Source: Chara braunii (Eukaryota; Streptophyta; Charophyceae; Charales; Characeae). From it: a stretch of DNA of 60,980 bases. The stretch spans positions 961,918 to 1,022,897 of the forward strand of contig BFEA01000512.1 of assembly GCA_003427395.1 (NCBI GenBank), read 5' to 3'. Positions within the stretch are counted from its first letter, which is position 1; each line of letters begins with the position of its first letter. A model generated the notes under the pieces. The model was given only the letters and a program-made list of their open reading frames with translations, had not been told where the DNA came from and ran no database searches. This document shows positions 21,265-32,229 of the stretch, one piece after another. Both the position numbers and the translations under genes were made by a program.

Positions 21265-23194
21265 CAACCAAATGTGAAACGAAACACTATCAAGTGCATG
21301 ATTTTGACAAGTGAGGGTAGAACCAGTGAGAGCACATGCACATGAGTGGAAAAACGGCCAAGTGTGAATCAGAACCCTACCGCTTGCATGAACTTGACAA
21401 AGTGAAGGTCGAACTAGTGAAAGCACATGCATATGAGTAGAAGAACAACCAAGTGTGAGACGCAACACTACCACATGCACGAACTTGACGAATTGAAGGT
21501 AGAACTAGTGGGAACACATTCATATGAGTAGAAGAACACCCAAGTATGAAACGAAACGCTACCACATGCATGAACTTGACGAAGTGAAGGTTGAACTAGT
21601 GAGAACACATACACATGAGTAAAAGAACAACCAAGTGTGAATCAGAACACTACCAAATGCACGAATTTGACGAAGTGAAGGTAGAACTAGTGAAAGCACA
21701 TGCATATGAGTAGAAGAACGCCCAAGTATGAAACGGAACACTACCACATGCACGAACTTGACGAAGTGAAGGTAGAACTATGAAAACACATTCACATGAG
21801 TAGAAGAACAGCCAAGTATGAAACGAAACACTACCACATGCATGAACTTGACAAGGTGAAGGTAGAACTAGTGAGAACACATACACAATCGTAGAAGAAC
21901 AACCAAGTGTGAATCGGAACACTACCAAATGCACGAACTTGACGAAGTGAAGGTAGAACTAGTGAAAGCACATGCACATGAGTAGAAAAACGGCCAAGTG
22001 CGAATCGGAACCCTACCACGTGCATGAACTTGACAAAGTGAAGGTAGCACTAGTGAGAACACATTCACATGAGCAACCAAGTATGAAACGGACACTACGA
22101 CATGCACGAACTTGACAAAGTGAAGGTACAACTAGTGAAAGCATATGCATATGAGTAGAAGAACACCCAAGTATGAAACGGAACACTACCGCATGCATGC
22201 ACTTGACAAAGTGAAGGTAGAACTGGTGAAAGCACATGCACATGAGTAGAAGATCAGCCAAGTGTGAAATGGGACACTACCGTATGCATGAACTTGACAA
22301 GTTGAAGGTAGAACTAGTGAGAACACATACAGATGAGTAGAAGAACAACCAGTTGTGAATCGGACATTACCAAATGCACGAACTTGACGAAGTGAAGGTA
22401 GAACTAGTAAGAGCACATGCATATGAGTAGAAGAACACCCAAATGTGAAACGGAACACTACCACATGCACAAACTTGACAAAGTGAAGGTAGAACAAGTG
22501 AGAACACATTCACATGAGTAGAAGAACAGCCAAGTATTAAAGGAAACACTACGACATGCAGAAACTTGACAAAGTGAAGGTAGAACTAGTGAAAGCACAT
22601 GCATATGAGTAGAAGAACACCCAAGTATGAAACGGAACACTACCACATGCATGAACTTGACAAAGTGAAGGTAGAACAGGTGAAAGCACATGCACATGAG
22701 TAGAAGATCAGCCAAGTGTGAAACGGAACACTACCTTATGCATGAACTTGACAAGGTGAAGGTTGAACTAGTGAAGACACATTCACATGAGTAGAAGAAC
22801 AACCAAGTATGAAACGGAACACTACCACATGCATGAACTTGACAAATTGAAGGCAGAACTAGTGAGAACACATTCACATGAGTAGAAGCACAGTCAAGTG
22901 TGAAACGGAACACTACCACATGCATGAACTTGACAAAGTGAAGGTTGAACTAGTGAAAGCACATGCACATGAGTAGAAGAACAATCAAATGTGAAACGGA
23001 ACACTACCACATGCACAAACTTGACAAAGTGAAGGTAGAACTAGTGAAAGCACATGCACATGAGTAAAAGAACAACCAAGTATGAAACGGAACGCTACCA
23101 CATGCATGAACTTGACAAACTGAAGGTTGAACTAGTGAAGATACAATCACATGAGTAAAAGAACAACCAAGTATGAAACGGAACACTACCACAT
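21265..23194 (+). repeat. 91-bp satellite array, ~21 copies
   Basis: The unit holds, in order: AACCAAGTGTGAAACGGAAC, ACTACCACATGCATGAACTT, GACAAAGTGAAGGTAGAACT, AGTGAAAGCACATGCACATG and AGTAGAAGAAC. Landmarks recur every 91 bases or a multiple of it. Copies differ by roughly 5-15%. Since 91 is 3n+1, open frames that appear on the minus strand cycle through all frames and are by-products of the repeat. Confidence 0.92.
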
Positions 23195-23747
23195 GAGAGA
23201 TGAGCCATACATGTGAGTGAGACTTGCTCAAACACATGTCTGAGGCTCATGGATGCAACCAAGAATGAAACGGAATGTCATCATGTGAGAGATGAGTCAT
23301 GCATGTGAGCGAGACTTGCTCAAACACATGCTTGAGGCTCATGGATGCAACCAAGAATGCAATGGAACATTATCAAGTGAGTGTTGAGTCATGCATGTGA
23401 GTGAGACTTGCTCAAACACATGCTTGAAGCTCATGACTACAACCAAGCATGAAACGGAATGTCATCATGTGAGAGACGAGCCATGCATGTGAGTGAGACT
23501 TGCTCAAACACATGCTTGTTGCTCATAACTACACCCAAGCATGAAACAAAATGTCATCATGTGAGAGATGAGCCATGCATGTGAGTGAGACATGCTCAAA
23601 CACATGCTTGATGCTCATGACTACAATCAAGAATGCAATGGAACATTATCATGTGAATGTTGAGGCATGCATGTGAGTGAGACTTGCTCAAACACATGCT
23701 TGAAGCTCATGACTACAACCAAGCATGAAACAGAATGTCATCATGTG
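23195..23747 (+). repeat. 92-bp satellite array, 6 copies, related to the 91-bp unit
   Basis: The unit begins GAGAGATGAGCCATGCATGT, continues GAGTGAGACTTGCTCAAACA and CATGCTTGAGGCTCATG, and ends CAACCAAGAATGAAACGGAA plus a TGTCATCATGT-like tail. The last 20 bases match the start of the 91-bp unit (CAACCAAGTATGAAACGGAA). The two satellites therefore share a segment, and one probably grew out of the other. Confidence 0.88.
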
Positions 23748-23759
23748 GGAAAACTGAGC

Positions 23760-24249
23760 AAAGTAGGTGAAGGAACCATCAAAAACACTAGCGCAAGTAT
23801 GGACAAGGGTTGCGATTTGTTCCAAAGTGAAGAAGAGGAGAGAAAATGAAAAAAAAGTGAGTCTCACTCACTCCAATGCATGAAATCACAAGGGGAGAGG
23901 TGGCGATTCACATGGGAAAGAAGAAAAAGACAAAACAAGAGATAATCATCCTCAAAACACTAGGTTGACCAAAGACAAGAATTGCGATTTGCTCCTAAGT
24001 GAAGAAGAGGAGAGAAAGTGAGAAAGAAGTGAGTCTAACTCACCCAAATGCATGAAATCACAAGGGGAGAAACGACGATTCACATGGGAGTGAAAAAATG
24101 GACAAAACAAGAGATAATCATCATCAAAACACTAAAGAAAGCACATACAAGAGTTGCGATTTGCTCCTAAGTAAAGAAGTGGAGAGAAAGGGAGAAAAAA
24201 GTGAGTAGAACTCACTCAAATGCATGAAATCACAAGGGGAGAAGTAGCG
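23760..24249 (+). repeat. ~174-bp satellite, left part (~2.7 copies)
   Basis: The unit contains GAGTTGCGATTTGCTCCTAA, GTGAGTAGAACTCACTCAAA, TGCATGAAATCACAAGGGGA, GAAGTAGCGATTCACATGGG and ACAAAACAAGAGATAATCAT. The array stops abruptly at GAAGTAGCG and resumes at 29936, so a later insertion split it. Confidence 0.88.
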
Positions 24250-24837
24250 TTGTCGGGACAGAAACCCCTGTGAGGGTTTCTACCCGAGTTTTTCAAGGTC
24301 AGACACTGGCCGACTTTTTTTTGTTGAGAAACTTGATGAGATAGACGTTGTCAAAGTTTATTCAGACCAACTTAAAATGTTTGAAGTTGATGAGGTTGAG
24401 GCATGATGACAGTAACGTTGCTAGCGTTATTGACGTCGCTGGCACCGTCGACATGCGGTGACCTTAATGTAGGGTGTCGTTGACATCCAGTTGAAGCAGC
24501 AGTAATGGAGGGAATCACCATTGGCCGCATTTGACAGAGCCATAGGTGTGTGCGGCAGTGGGGAGATTGGGATTAAACCCACACCACCTCAAAAGTGGCA
24601 CGCGCGGCCGTAGGCCGCGGGGTTTTAGGGCTTGGAGGGGCTCCACAGGGGAGTGCGTCGTGTCCATGGTGGTGGCATGCGTGCTAGGTTGACGGGGTGC
24701 CACCATGCGGATAGCGCCGCGCCCGGTCCGCAATTGGGGACATTAGGGGTGCGGGCAAGGCCTGTGTGGGGCCACGTAAGAGTATGAGGGGCTGAACTCT
24801 TCATATAGAAGAGCAGCTCCCATTCTTGTGTGGAATA

Positions 24838-24920
24838 GGAGCCAGCCGAGTAGGTTATAGCATCAGACTCTCACACTGCAGATGCAGGGATCAAATCTTG
24901 CGTGACTCTGGGCTGGCTCC
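24838..24920 (+). tRNA. tRNA-like sequence (possible tRNA-Glu relic or tRNA-derived SINE head)
   Basis: AGCCAGCC at the start pairs with GGCTGGCT at the end. Between them lie an A-box-like GAGTAGGTTATAGCATC, an anticodon-like arm whose loop contains CTCTCAC (as in tRNA-Glu with CTC) and a B-box-like GGGATCAAATC. The distance between the last two arms and the acceptor is too long for an intact tRNA. It is therefore a degenerate relic or a tRNA-derived repeat. It sits inside the giant LTR. Confidence 0.3.
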
Positions 24921-25937
24921 TTTTGGAGCAGCCCATACGGTGAGGCCTAATGTCGGCCGCTGTGGGGTCTCGAACTCGAGTCTGTATTTCAACAGTTCGT
25001 GGGCATGCCATGAGGGGATGTGACTGTTGGCCAAGCTGACAGAATAACAAAAAAATAAAATAAAATAATAAATAAATAAAATCTAGCTAAAGAGGTGCGC
25101 CATGTGGCGCATGGGGATCTGATAGTGACCCTGAAAAGGAGGAAACGACCAGGTAAGTGTTTTTCGTTTTGCTTTGTTTTTGTTTTTCTAGATTTTTGTG
25201 TTTTTTTTCCCTATTTGGGTCTTGCCCTCGTCCATGCAGCTGTTCGTTTTGATGAGTGAGCTGCTGGGCCGAGGTCCTACTAGCAAAAAGGGTAGGATCG
25301 AGCTCCTGAATCTGGATGTGTTTTTACAGAGATGCGGAAAAACAGTTTAATCTCGACTTTCTGCACATCTCCGTAATCTCGTCCAGGCATTCGGGGTGCT
25401 ATGCTGAGGGTAGGTGACGTCGAATGGTGTTCGAGACCCTTCGGCTGACATTCTTGATATCTAGTAACCTGGGGTTTTTCATGGTACTAATCTAGACTAT
25501 AGCATTAACAAGGCTGTGCGGCAGATACAATTTTGGTTCCGTCCCAACTATTAATAGGTAGACGTAGGTGTAGTTTGACCTCTCAGGGTCCGCGGTCGAG
25601 CAGTCTATTGTGACGACAATGGACTGCGAAGCGCGGTTGGATAGTGGATTGAAGGAGGTTCCTGGGTTTGTTGGTTTGCATACAGTGGACCTGGTACTTG
25701 TTCTATTCTCGTCTACTTCGTCACTACGGTGACGCTGTGTGTGTCACATTTGCACTTGTGTCTTGCACCTGTGTGATTGATGACATCTGCACCTGTGTTG
25801 TACCTTCACAACTCAGGCATTCGATTCGTTTCCCTTTGCTAGTGGATCCACGCCTGGGGGTTGGCTGCTCGTGGCTGAAAAGCCACGAGATATGAGGTGG
25901 CCGTTGGCTGAGGCCAACGCAAAAAAAAAAAAAAAAA

Positions 25938-25980
25938 NNNNNNNNNNNNNNNNNNNNNNNNNNNNNNNNNNNNNNNNNNN
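25938..25980. other. Assembly gap (43 N) inside a poly(A) tract
   Basis: The N run is bounded by 17 A on the left and about 10 A on the right. The gap probably marks an unresolved homopolymer. Confidence 0.95.
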
Positions 25981-26285
25981 AAAAAAAAAAGGAACCTAGA
26001 GCTGAAGCACCACTTGATGCTCTTTGAACTGCCTGGGGCACTTCAGGCCCGGTGCACCTGGTAGTCACCCATGGAAACGGGTGACCGTTTTCTGCAGAGA
26101 GGTGAGCTTGATCGTTTTTTTATTTTTGTTTTTTTTAGATTTTCAATAGATTTAGGTTCTTAATTTTTTTTTAGATTCTTTAATTTTGCTCTGTGCCCGT
26201 TCGTTTTTGACGAACGGGCTGCCCCTTTGGTATGGGGTGAGCACAGTCGAGTGGACTTGCCCCTAAAACAAGGAACTGTCCATTC

Positions 26286-26289
<4 letters not shown>

Positions 26290-26317
<28 letters not shown>

Positions 26318-26318
26318 G
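26290..26318 (+). repeat. (GT)n microsatellite
   Basis: About 14 GT units in a row. Frames through it are valine-cysteine or histidine-threonine repeats without meaning. Confidence 0.9.
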
Positions 26319-26891
26319 GAACCAATGCCTGCCTGTGCCCGTTTGCTGAGGAAAACGGGCAGCAGGACTCTTAGCCTTGGAACCTGGCACCTATGGCGCC
26401 CAGGTTCGGGCACCTGCGGCAGCAGGGGGGAGAGGACCCTACCGAGCTCGACTCTAGTTCGTCTCTGTGAATTGACTAGGGGCTTGGGGTCGTCCGTTCG
26501 GCTCAAAACGACGGGCAGCCCCTCACAGAAAAATGAAGGGGTTAGAAGAAAAAAAAAAAGAAAGGGAAAAATAGGGAAGGGGAAGAAGAGAAAGCGTGAG
26601 TAACAGCCACGTACGTGCACCTGGCTGTGGGTGCAGCACAGGTGCGCACCCTGTGGGAATGGACAGGCAGATGCCTGTTCGAGATGAACAGGCTCCTGCA
26701 TCTGGCTGGAATCAGCCAATTTAAGGCTGAATCCGGCCAGAATGACAGGCCAGGTTCAATACCTGAGCCTGGGACCTGAGTTTTCAAGTCTGATATCGAA
26801 ATCCGGCCCTTGATCATGAGCCAGATCAAGGGCTGGCCTCAGATCCGAGTTTTAGCTGAGGCAAAGCAGCTGCCTCAGCCACTTCTCTGGC

Positions 26892-26899
26892 TATAAAAG
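26892..26899 (+). promoter_or_regulatory. TATA box candidate in the giant LTR region
   Basis: TATAAAAG sits in the context CTGGCTATAAAAGCAGCC. About 175 bases downstream, GCCATAGCCGCCATCTC matches the motif found in the LTRs of elements 2 and 3. This supports an LTR-type promoter reading rightward, possibly of a younger LTR nested here. Confidence 0.5.
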
Positions 26900-27189
26900 C
26901 AGCCTCCAGCCCCAGCAGCCAAGCATTCTTGGCAGCCACGCTGGGCTCTCACTTGTGAGATTGCTAGCTGGCTGCAGAGAAGGTAGGCGGAGCGGAGCTG
27001 CTGGCGGCGAGGGAGGGAGGTTTGCAGGAGGAAGGAAGAGGTTGTTGGAGGTGGCCGTAGCTGTGGAGTACAGCCATAGCCGCCATCTCATCAAGGAGGG
27101 AGGGAGGAGCGTCGGAGGACTGCAAGGTGCGCGGGGTGGAGGCTGCCATAGCCACCACCTTGGTGATAGTGCTGTGTGAGGGAGATGCT

Positions 27190-27730
27190 GCGCGGATTTT
27201 CGACGGCGGCAGCCATCTTTGAGCAGCAGTGGGGAGGTGCTGCCCACGTGGCGTGACGTCGGCGGCTGTTTTTGTGACGCAGGGGAGGTGCTGCCCAGAT
27301 TTTTGCAGCAATGACGACACGTTCTTCTGCGGTGACGGGGAAGCGCTGCCGAACTTTTACGGAGGCAGCACTTAGATTGGGGTGACGTTGAGGAGGTGCT
27401 GCCCGGGTCTTACGGCGGCGACACTCGTTTTTCTGCGATAGTGAAGCGAGAGCACTGCCTGTTTTTGCGGCAGCAGCAACGCGTTCTAGGTAGTGACGCG
27501 GAAGCGCTGCCGAAATTTTGCGGCAACATCGTGGGTTTGACGGCGGTAGTGCGGAAGCACTGCCGAAATCTTGCAGCGACAACACCGGGTTTGACGATGG
27601 TGGTGCGGATGTGCTGCCGAAATCTTTCGGCATCGACGGTGTCTTTTTTGGCAGCGACGTGGAGGTGCTGCTGAACTTTTGCGGCGGCAGCAACGCGTTC
27701 TAGGTGGTGACGTGGAGGCGCTTAGACTGT
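27190..27730 (+). repeat. Degenerate ~60-bp minisatellite, about 9 units
   Basis: Units share GGTGACG(C/T)GGA(A/G)G(C/T)GCTG-like words followed by CCGAA(A/C)TTTTGCGGC and GCAGCAACGCGTTCTAG-type ends. Spacing is loose (about 50-65 bases). Apparent open frames on either strand are composed of this repeat. Confidence 0.65.
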
Positions 27731-29658
27731 GAAGGACATTTTGTAGCAGCTGTTCTGGTATTGACGACAATGGCGTGGTGATGTGGTTGGTGATGGCGAT
27801 GCTAACACGCCGTCAGATTACTGGGAGGTGATTGTGTGATTAGAGGGTGTCGCGGCAAGCGATCATTCTAGGGAGTGGTGTGGATTGCTTGCAGGTGACT
27901 TGTTGTGGCGATCTTACACGGTCTTCTTAAGTGGGCCGTCTATTCAACTTCACTCAAGGTCAATTGAATGACTCAGATTTCCCTTCACGCCTGTGTGAAC
28001 CCACACTTGCTTGACCCTGTTCTTTGAATGTTCACTGAAAAGGTAGAGGAAGTGTTTTGTTTGCACGTGTGAATGAAAGTCTGACATGAGTTTGGGATTG
28101 CATTGTTTTCTTTTGAACTTGTTGTTTGATCTGATGTGCAGGTAGGTAGAAGTATGCTTGAAAAAAAAAGGGATCTAATCATGTCAGCGGGAATGAAGGA
28201 ACGATGATTGTTTTTTTGTCTCCCACATGCATGCTGAAGGGAAGGACAATCAGTAGACGACGAAAAGGAATTTGATCACTCAAAGAAAAAGGAATCAATT
28301 GGACATAGATTTTCCCTGAGGACACCCGTTCTATCCCGAATGACCCTCACTGTCTATGCCCGTCTATCTGTATGATTGTCTCTCATGTGATCATCTTTTT
28401 TCGTCTAAGTCACCCTTGACGTCAGGCGGTGAGGGATCATTTTGCCTATCGTGGTAGACATGTTTCCCTTTCCGAGGAGGCATTTGAGTCGGGGGCTCGC
28501 TGCCTTAGGGGCCGGCCCTGCTATCGGCTCGGGGAGGACCGCTTATGCGGGGGGATACCATGCTGTTGTGGTGGAGCCAGCCCGACTTCTGAGATCCGGG
28601 ATTCGCTCGGGCGAGGACGAGGGGTATCCCAGACCACCTCCTAGGGAAAGGACATGCGCCTACTCACGGAAGGGTCTTAAGATTCTTGACGCCTCGCGTT
28701 AAGGGGAGCTGCCATAGCGTACCCCTTGGTGGTCGTTCTAGGGGTCACTCGTGCATGGAAAGTTGAGCCGCAAGAAGCTCGGTTCATGGTACTAGATGAC
28801 ACAGAGCGCGGCTAGGCACTCTTGTCATGGTTGGCCTCGCCACAAGAGGTGAGGACCAATGTGGTTGATGTAGTGAGCAAGGCTTGGATAGCTAGAGCCC
28901 GAGAACAACCCCTTTAGTAGGGTCGACGAGGGCCAAGATGACAAAGCAACCAACAAAATTTGGAAGCGGACCCTGTTCTCGGTAAGGTGACCAACAACCT
29001 GAAGTCAGTGGTTCGAGTCGGCTACTAGTTCGCTTAGTGGTCATTGGTTTACTTGCAAATGACATTCACACCAAAGTTAGAAAGATAATGAAGTCACCAT
29101 TAAAGCAATGACATCCTAGCGCTGCTTGAGTATTTGGATTGGTTGTGTTTCTTTTCTAGCAGTCACTATGGAGCGGAACGAAAGAACTTGGCAACGCATC
29201 TCATCAAACCGAAAAAGTCGTGACAGTCCAGCCGTCTGGCAGGTAGAGTGGAGATACTTTAGCCAGACGTCATTTAAGCGTCGCATTGTGTATAGGTCAT
29301 GCTTTGATCTTTTACCGATGAGTGTTGTTTGAAGTCAAGTCAACCCTTGTCGTGTGCATTATTGTATTACATATAGGTTGATTTCAGATGATAAGTCAGC
29401 TTACGTTGACCTGAGTCTTCTTTTGAGAGGTTATGTCTGAGCAACTCATGATTCTCTTTGAAAGAAGGGACTACGGTAGATTGAGATTTTCCCACGCTTG
29501 GAATATCACGTCCTAGTCGACCGACGTCGGTCCGATTCCTGGGAGATCAGCGCCCCAGGGACAGAAGACGTTCGGGTCCACTTTGGCGTTTAACCATACG
29601 TACCTATGCTACATCGAGCTAGCAAACGCCCTCGGCCGACCTACCTCTGCAATCGCAT

Positions 29659-29666
29659 TATAAAAG
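29659..29666 (+). promoter_or_regulatory. TATA box of the giant LTR, followed by a splice-donor-like site
   Basis: TATAAAAG lies 269 bases before the LTR end, the spacing expected for the U3/R border. Downstream, AAGGTAAGT near 29734 resembles a 5' splice site. The second LTR copy has the block without an intact TATA (GCATGTAAAAGC) but keeps GAAGTAAGT. Confidence 0.5.
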
Positions 29667-29935
29667 CCTTCGCATGTGGGTCGGTAGCTCGGTAGGGATA
29701 CGCCCCTAAGGGTGGTGACAGCCCCTCAGGGAAGGTAAGTTGTGCCCCGCGAGAACCTATCCTGTCGTAGGGGACCGCGGGATGTACAGCTGGCGCACTC
29801 GGCCGGAGCGGCGAAGGGTCGACGCGGATTACCGTGTCGTCCCCGAGTTGTCTCTAAAAAGTTGAAAGCCTAAGTTTCTCCTGCGTGGCCCGACCGGGAG
29901 GGCCCTCGCTCGCGCGGGGGCCAATGCGCTCGACA

Positions 29936-30930
29936 ACGCTTCTCATGGGAGTGAGGAAACGGACTAAACAAGAGAGTATCTTCATCTAAACACTAGAGAA
30001 AGCACATACAAGAGTTGTGATTTGCTCCTAAGCGAAGAAGTGGAGAGAATGGGAGAGAAAAGTGAGTAGAACTCACTCAAATGCATGAAATCACAAGGCG
30101 AGAAGTAGCGCTTCATATGGGAGTGAAGAAATGGACTAAACAAGAGAGTATGCTCATCTAAACACTAGAGAAAGCACATACAAGAGTTGCGATTTGCTCC
30201 TAAGTGAAAAAGTGGAGAGAATGGGAGAGAAAAGTGAGTAGAACTCACTCAAATGCATGAAATCACAAGGGGAGAAGTAGCGATTCACATGGGAGTGAAG
30301 AAATGGACTAAACAAGAAAATATTCTCATCTAAACACTAGAGAAACACATACAAGAGTTGCTATTTGCTCCTAAGTGAAAAAGTGGAGAGAAAGGGAGAG
30401 AAAAGTGAGTAGAACTCACTCAAATGCATGAAATCACAAGGGGAGAAGTAGCGATTCACATGGGAGTGAAGAAATGGACTAAACAAGAGATAATCTTCAT
30501 CTAAAGAGTTGCGATTTGCTCCTAAGTGAAGAAGCGGAGAGAGGGAAAGAAAAGTGAGTAGAACTCGCTCAAACGCATGAAATCACAAGGGGAGAAGTAG
30601 CGATTCACATGGGAGTGAAAAAATGGACAAAACACTAAAGAAAGGGTTCAAACATTCGAGGTCGACACAAATATTGTGCATAGGTAAGGTGAGAACTAGG
30701 GATCGAGCCCTGGGATCTGCATTCGCTACTGCTAAAAGGTGAATCGCTACTAAGTGAATCGCTACTAAGTGTCAAGGAGAGAATCATCATCAAAACACTA
30801 AAGAAAGCACATACAAGAGTTGCGATTTGCTCCTAAGTGAAGAGGTGGAGAGAAAGGGAGAGGAAAGTGAGTAGAACTCACTCAAATGCATGAAATCACA
30901 AGGGGAGAAGTAGCGCTTCACATGGGAGTG
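29936..30930 (+). repeat. ~174-bp satellite, right part (~5 copies)
   Basis: This is the same unit as at 23760-24249, resuming directly after the giant LTR. One unit is shortened near 30500. Another is interrupted at 30646 by a piece of element 2's LTR. The array ends near 30930, where unique purine-rich sequence begins. Confidence 0.88.
30646..30745 (-). repeat. Fragment of the element 2 LTR inside the satellite
   Basis: About 100 bases match 32082-32180, including CAAACATTCGAGGTCGACAC, GTGCATAGGTAAGGTGAGAA and GGATCTGCATTCGCTACTGC. It corresponds to the start of the LTR in element 2's own orientation. A short repeat (GAATCGCTACTAAGT twice) follows it. Confidence 0.8.
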
Positions 30931-31239
30931 AAGAATGAGCCCATGGAGAGATCATTACTAGAGAGAAGGCTTCCTACCATCTACTCTAAGCTTTAGGAAA
31001 GTTCCCATGGACAGAGGGAGAGAAAAAGAGAGTGGGGAAGGAAAAGGGAGAAAAATGAAGGGGGAGAAGGAGAAGAAGAAGATGAAGGAGAGGGTGGGAG
31101 AAAGAAGACGGGATGAGGAAGTAGAAGAAGACGACGAAGAAGAAGAAGACGAAGAAGAAGAAAAAGGAGAAGAAGAAGAGAAGCAGAAGAAGAAGAAGAA
31201 GAAGAAGAAAAATCTCCTCCTTTCCACTCGCCTCCTTGA
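30931..31239. repeat. Purine-rich (GAA/GAG) tract beside the element 2 LTR
   Basis: From 31010 to 31212 the plus strand is almost all G and A, ending in (GAA)n. A 206-codon frame reading lysine-glutamate repeats into the LTR is not a credible gene. Confidence 0.75.
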
Positions 31240-32186
31240 TGTTGCATTCAGATCACTCTCATTCACGCTTTACATGTATGCAAGCAGGTTGCGCAGCAAA
31301 CTGGCGTCAAGCGCCCATTCAGAACTCAGAGATATGGTAGCCAATAAAGCAGCTCAAATACAAGTTCACTTCGCATGGCTATGGCGACACATCGCCTGTA
31401 CATCTCTCTGTTCACACACATACAGGATCACCTTGGATATCCCACACACATCACACTCTGTACTCTCACACGCACCCGCACACTTCTACAACTATGGCGG
31501 CTATGGCCGCTGCTACCCTATCGCTATGGCTAAGCTTCTTCTCGCCCACTTCGTCCTCAGGCTCACTGCAGACCACCTCGCACAAGTCGCTATGGCAACG
31601 CTTCCGCATGGCTTACGCAGAAAATGAATGGATGGCTGGGCGCTGCCTCTTGATTTATACCTCTGTAACTCGCCGGTCTGCCCTTTTCCATCGGCCCATG
31701 ATGGTACTTGCTGGACTGGATTGGGACTGATTGGACGGCCACTGCTGACTGCATGGGTTTGCACCGCAGACTCGCTGCAGTCGCACTGCCAACTTACTGA
31801 GGTTGGCTCCACCACTTGCCCACTTGCCTCTACCTAAACGTGAGCCTACTCTGAAAGGCCACTTCTGGGACCTTTCGGAAGTCTGTAGACTTGGCCTTTC
31901 GGGTATCGTAGCGGCTACGACCTTGACCTCTCAGGATTGTAGCAGCTACGACCTTGACCTTTCATGATCCCTACAACTACGGCCTCTATAGGGTTGTGAC
32001 TCCTACTCGACAGACCTACAGATCGAACCCCTACCACTACACAGACCTACGACAAACAACAAGTGTCAAAACACAGGTCACGGGTTCAAACATTCGAGGT
32101 CGACACAGATACTGTGCATAGGTAAGGTGAGAACTAGGGATCCAGCCCTGGGATCTGCATTCGCTACTGCTAAAAGGTGAAAACCG
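31240..32186 (-). repeat. Element 2: 3' LTR
   Basis: It pairs with 38853-39816 over its whole length. On the minus strand the other copy starts TGGTTTTCACC, while this copy starts CGGTTTTCACC, so its first base is changed. Four GCCATAGC-type motifs lie in sense orientation (31378, 31493-31520 and 31590 as GCTATGGC on the plus strand). Confidence 0.88.
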
Positions 32187-32203
32187 TTTTACTCCCGCTG
32201 GCC
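32187..32203 (-). other. Element 2: polypurine tract region
   Basis: On the minus strand GGCCAGCGGGAGTAAAA lies directly before the 3' LTR. The purine core GCGGGAG is in the expected position for plus-strand priming but is short and followed by TAAAA. Confidence 0.45.
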
Positions 32204-32229
32204 TAAATTCGAGGTCCTCCGAGAATAAC

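Larger units (their letters stand above)
24251..29935 (+). mobile_element. Giant solo LTR (5.7 kb) inserted in the 174-bp satellite
   Basis: The left end is TGTCGGGACAG and the right end CTCGACA, so the termini form the usual short inverted TG...CA. Satellite sequence flanks it on both sides and would rejoin across it. Its last 2 kb (27950-29935) matches 54480-56109 over many ordered blocks. That second copy is followed by a tRNA-Asp primer site, which identifies the right end as an LTR end. Plant LTRs of about 5 kb are known from the Tat/Ogre lineage of Ty3/gypsy; assignment there is inference. No perfect direct target duplication is visible. The flanking 5-mers are AGCGT and ACGCT, which are reverse complements. 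The middle (about 25.9-27.9 kb) may itself contain a younger insertion. Confidence 0.6.

Noticed and set aside
21244-23237. Many overlapping minus-strand frames of 60-110 codons with similar sequence
   Set aside because: They are produced by the 91-bp satellite, whose length of 3n+1 shifts the frame each unit. The repeat, not a protein, is what is conserved.
21265-24249. Regular repeats considered as a CRISPR array
   Set aside because: There are no unique spacers between constant repeats. Whole 91-174-bp units are tandem and similar throughout, and the context is eukaryotic.
24640-27950. Search for homology between the upstream part of the giant LTR and 50-54.4 kb
   Set aside because: Apart from shared simple words I saw no ordered blocks, so the second copy is reported only from 54480.
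31007-31627. 206-codon frame starting with lysine-glutamate repeats
   Set aside because: The first third is a (GAA/GAG) tract and the rest is LTR sequence of element 2 read antisense.
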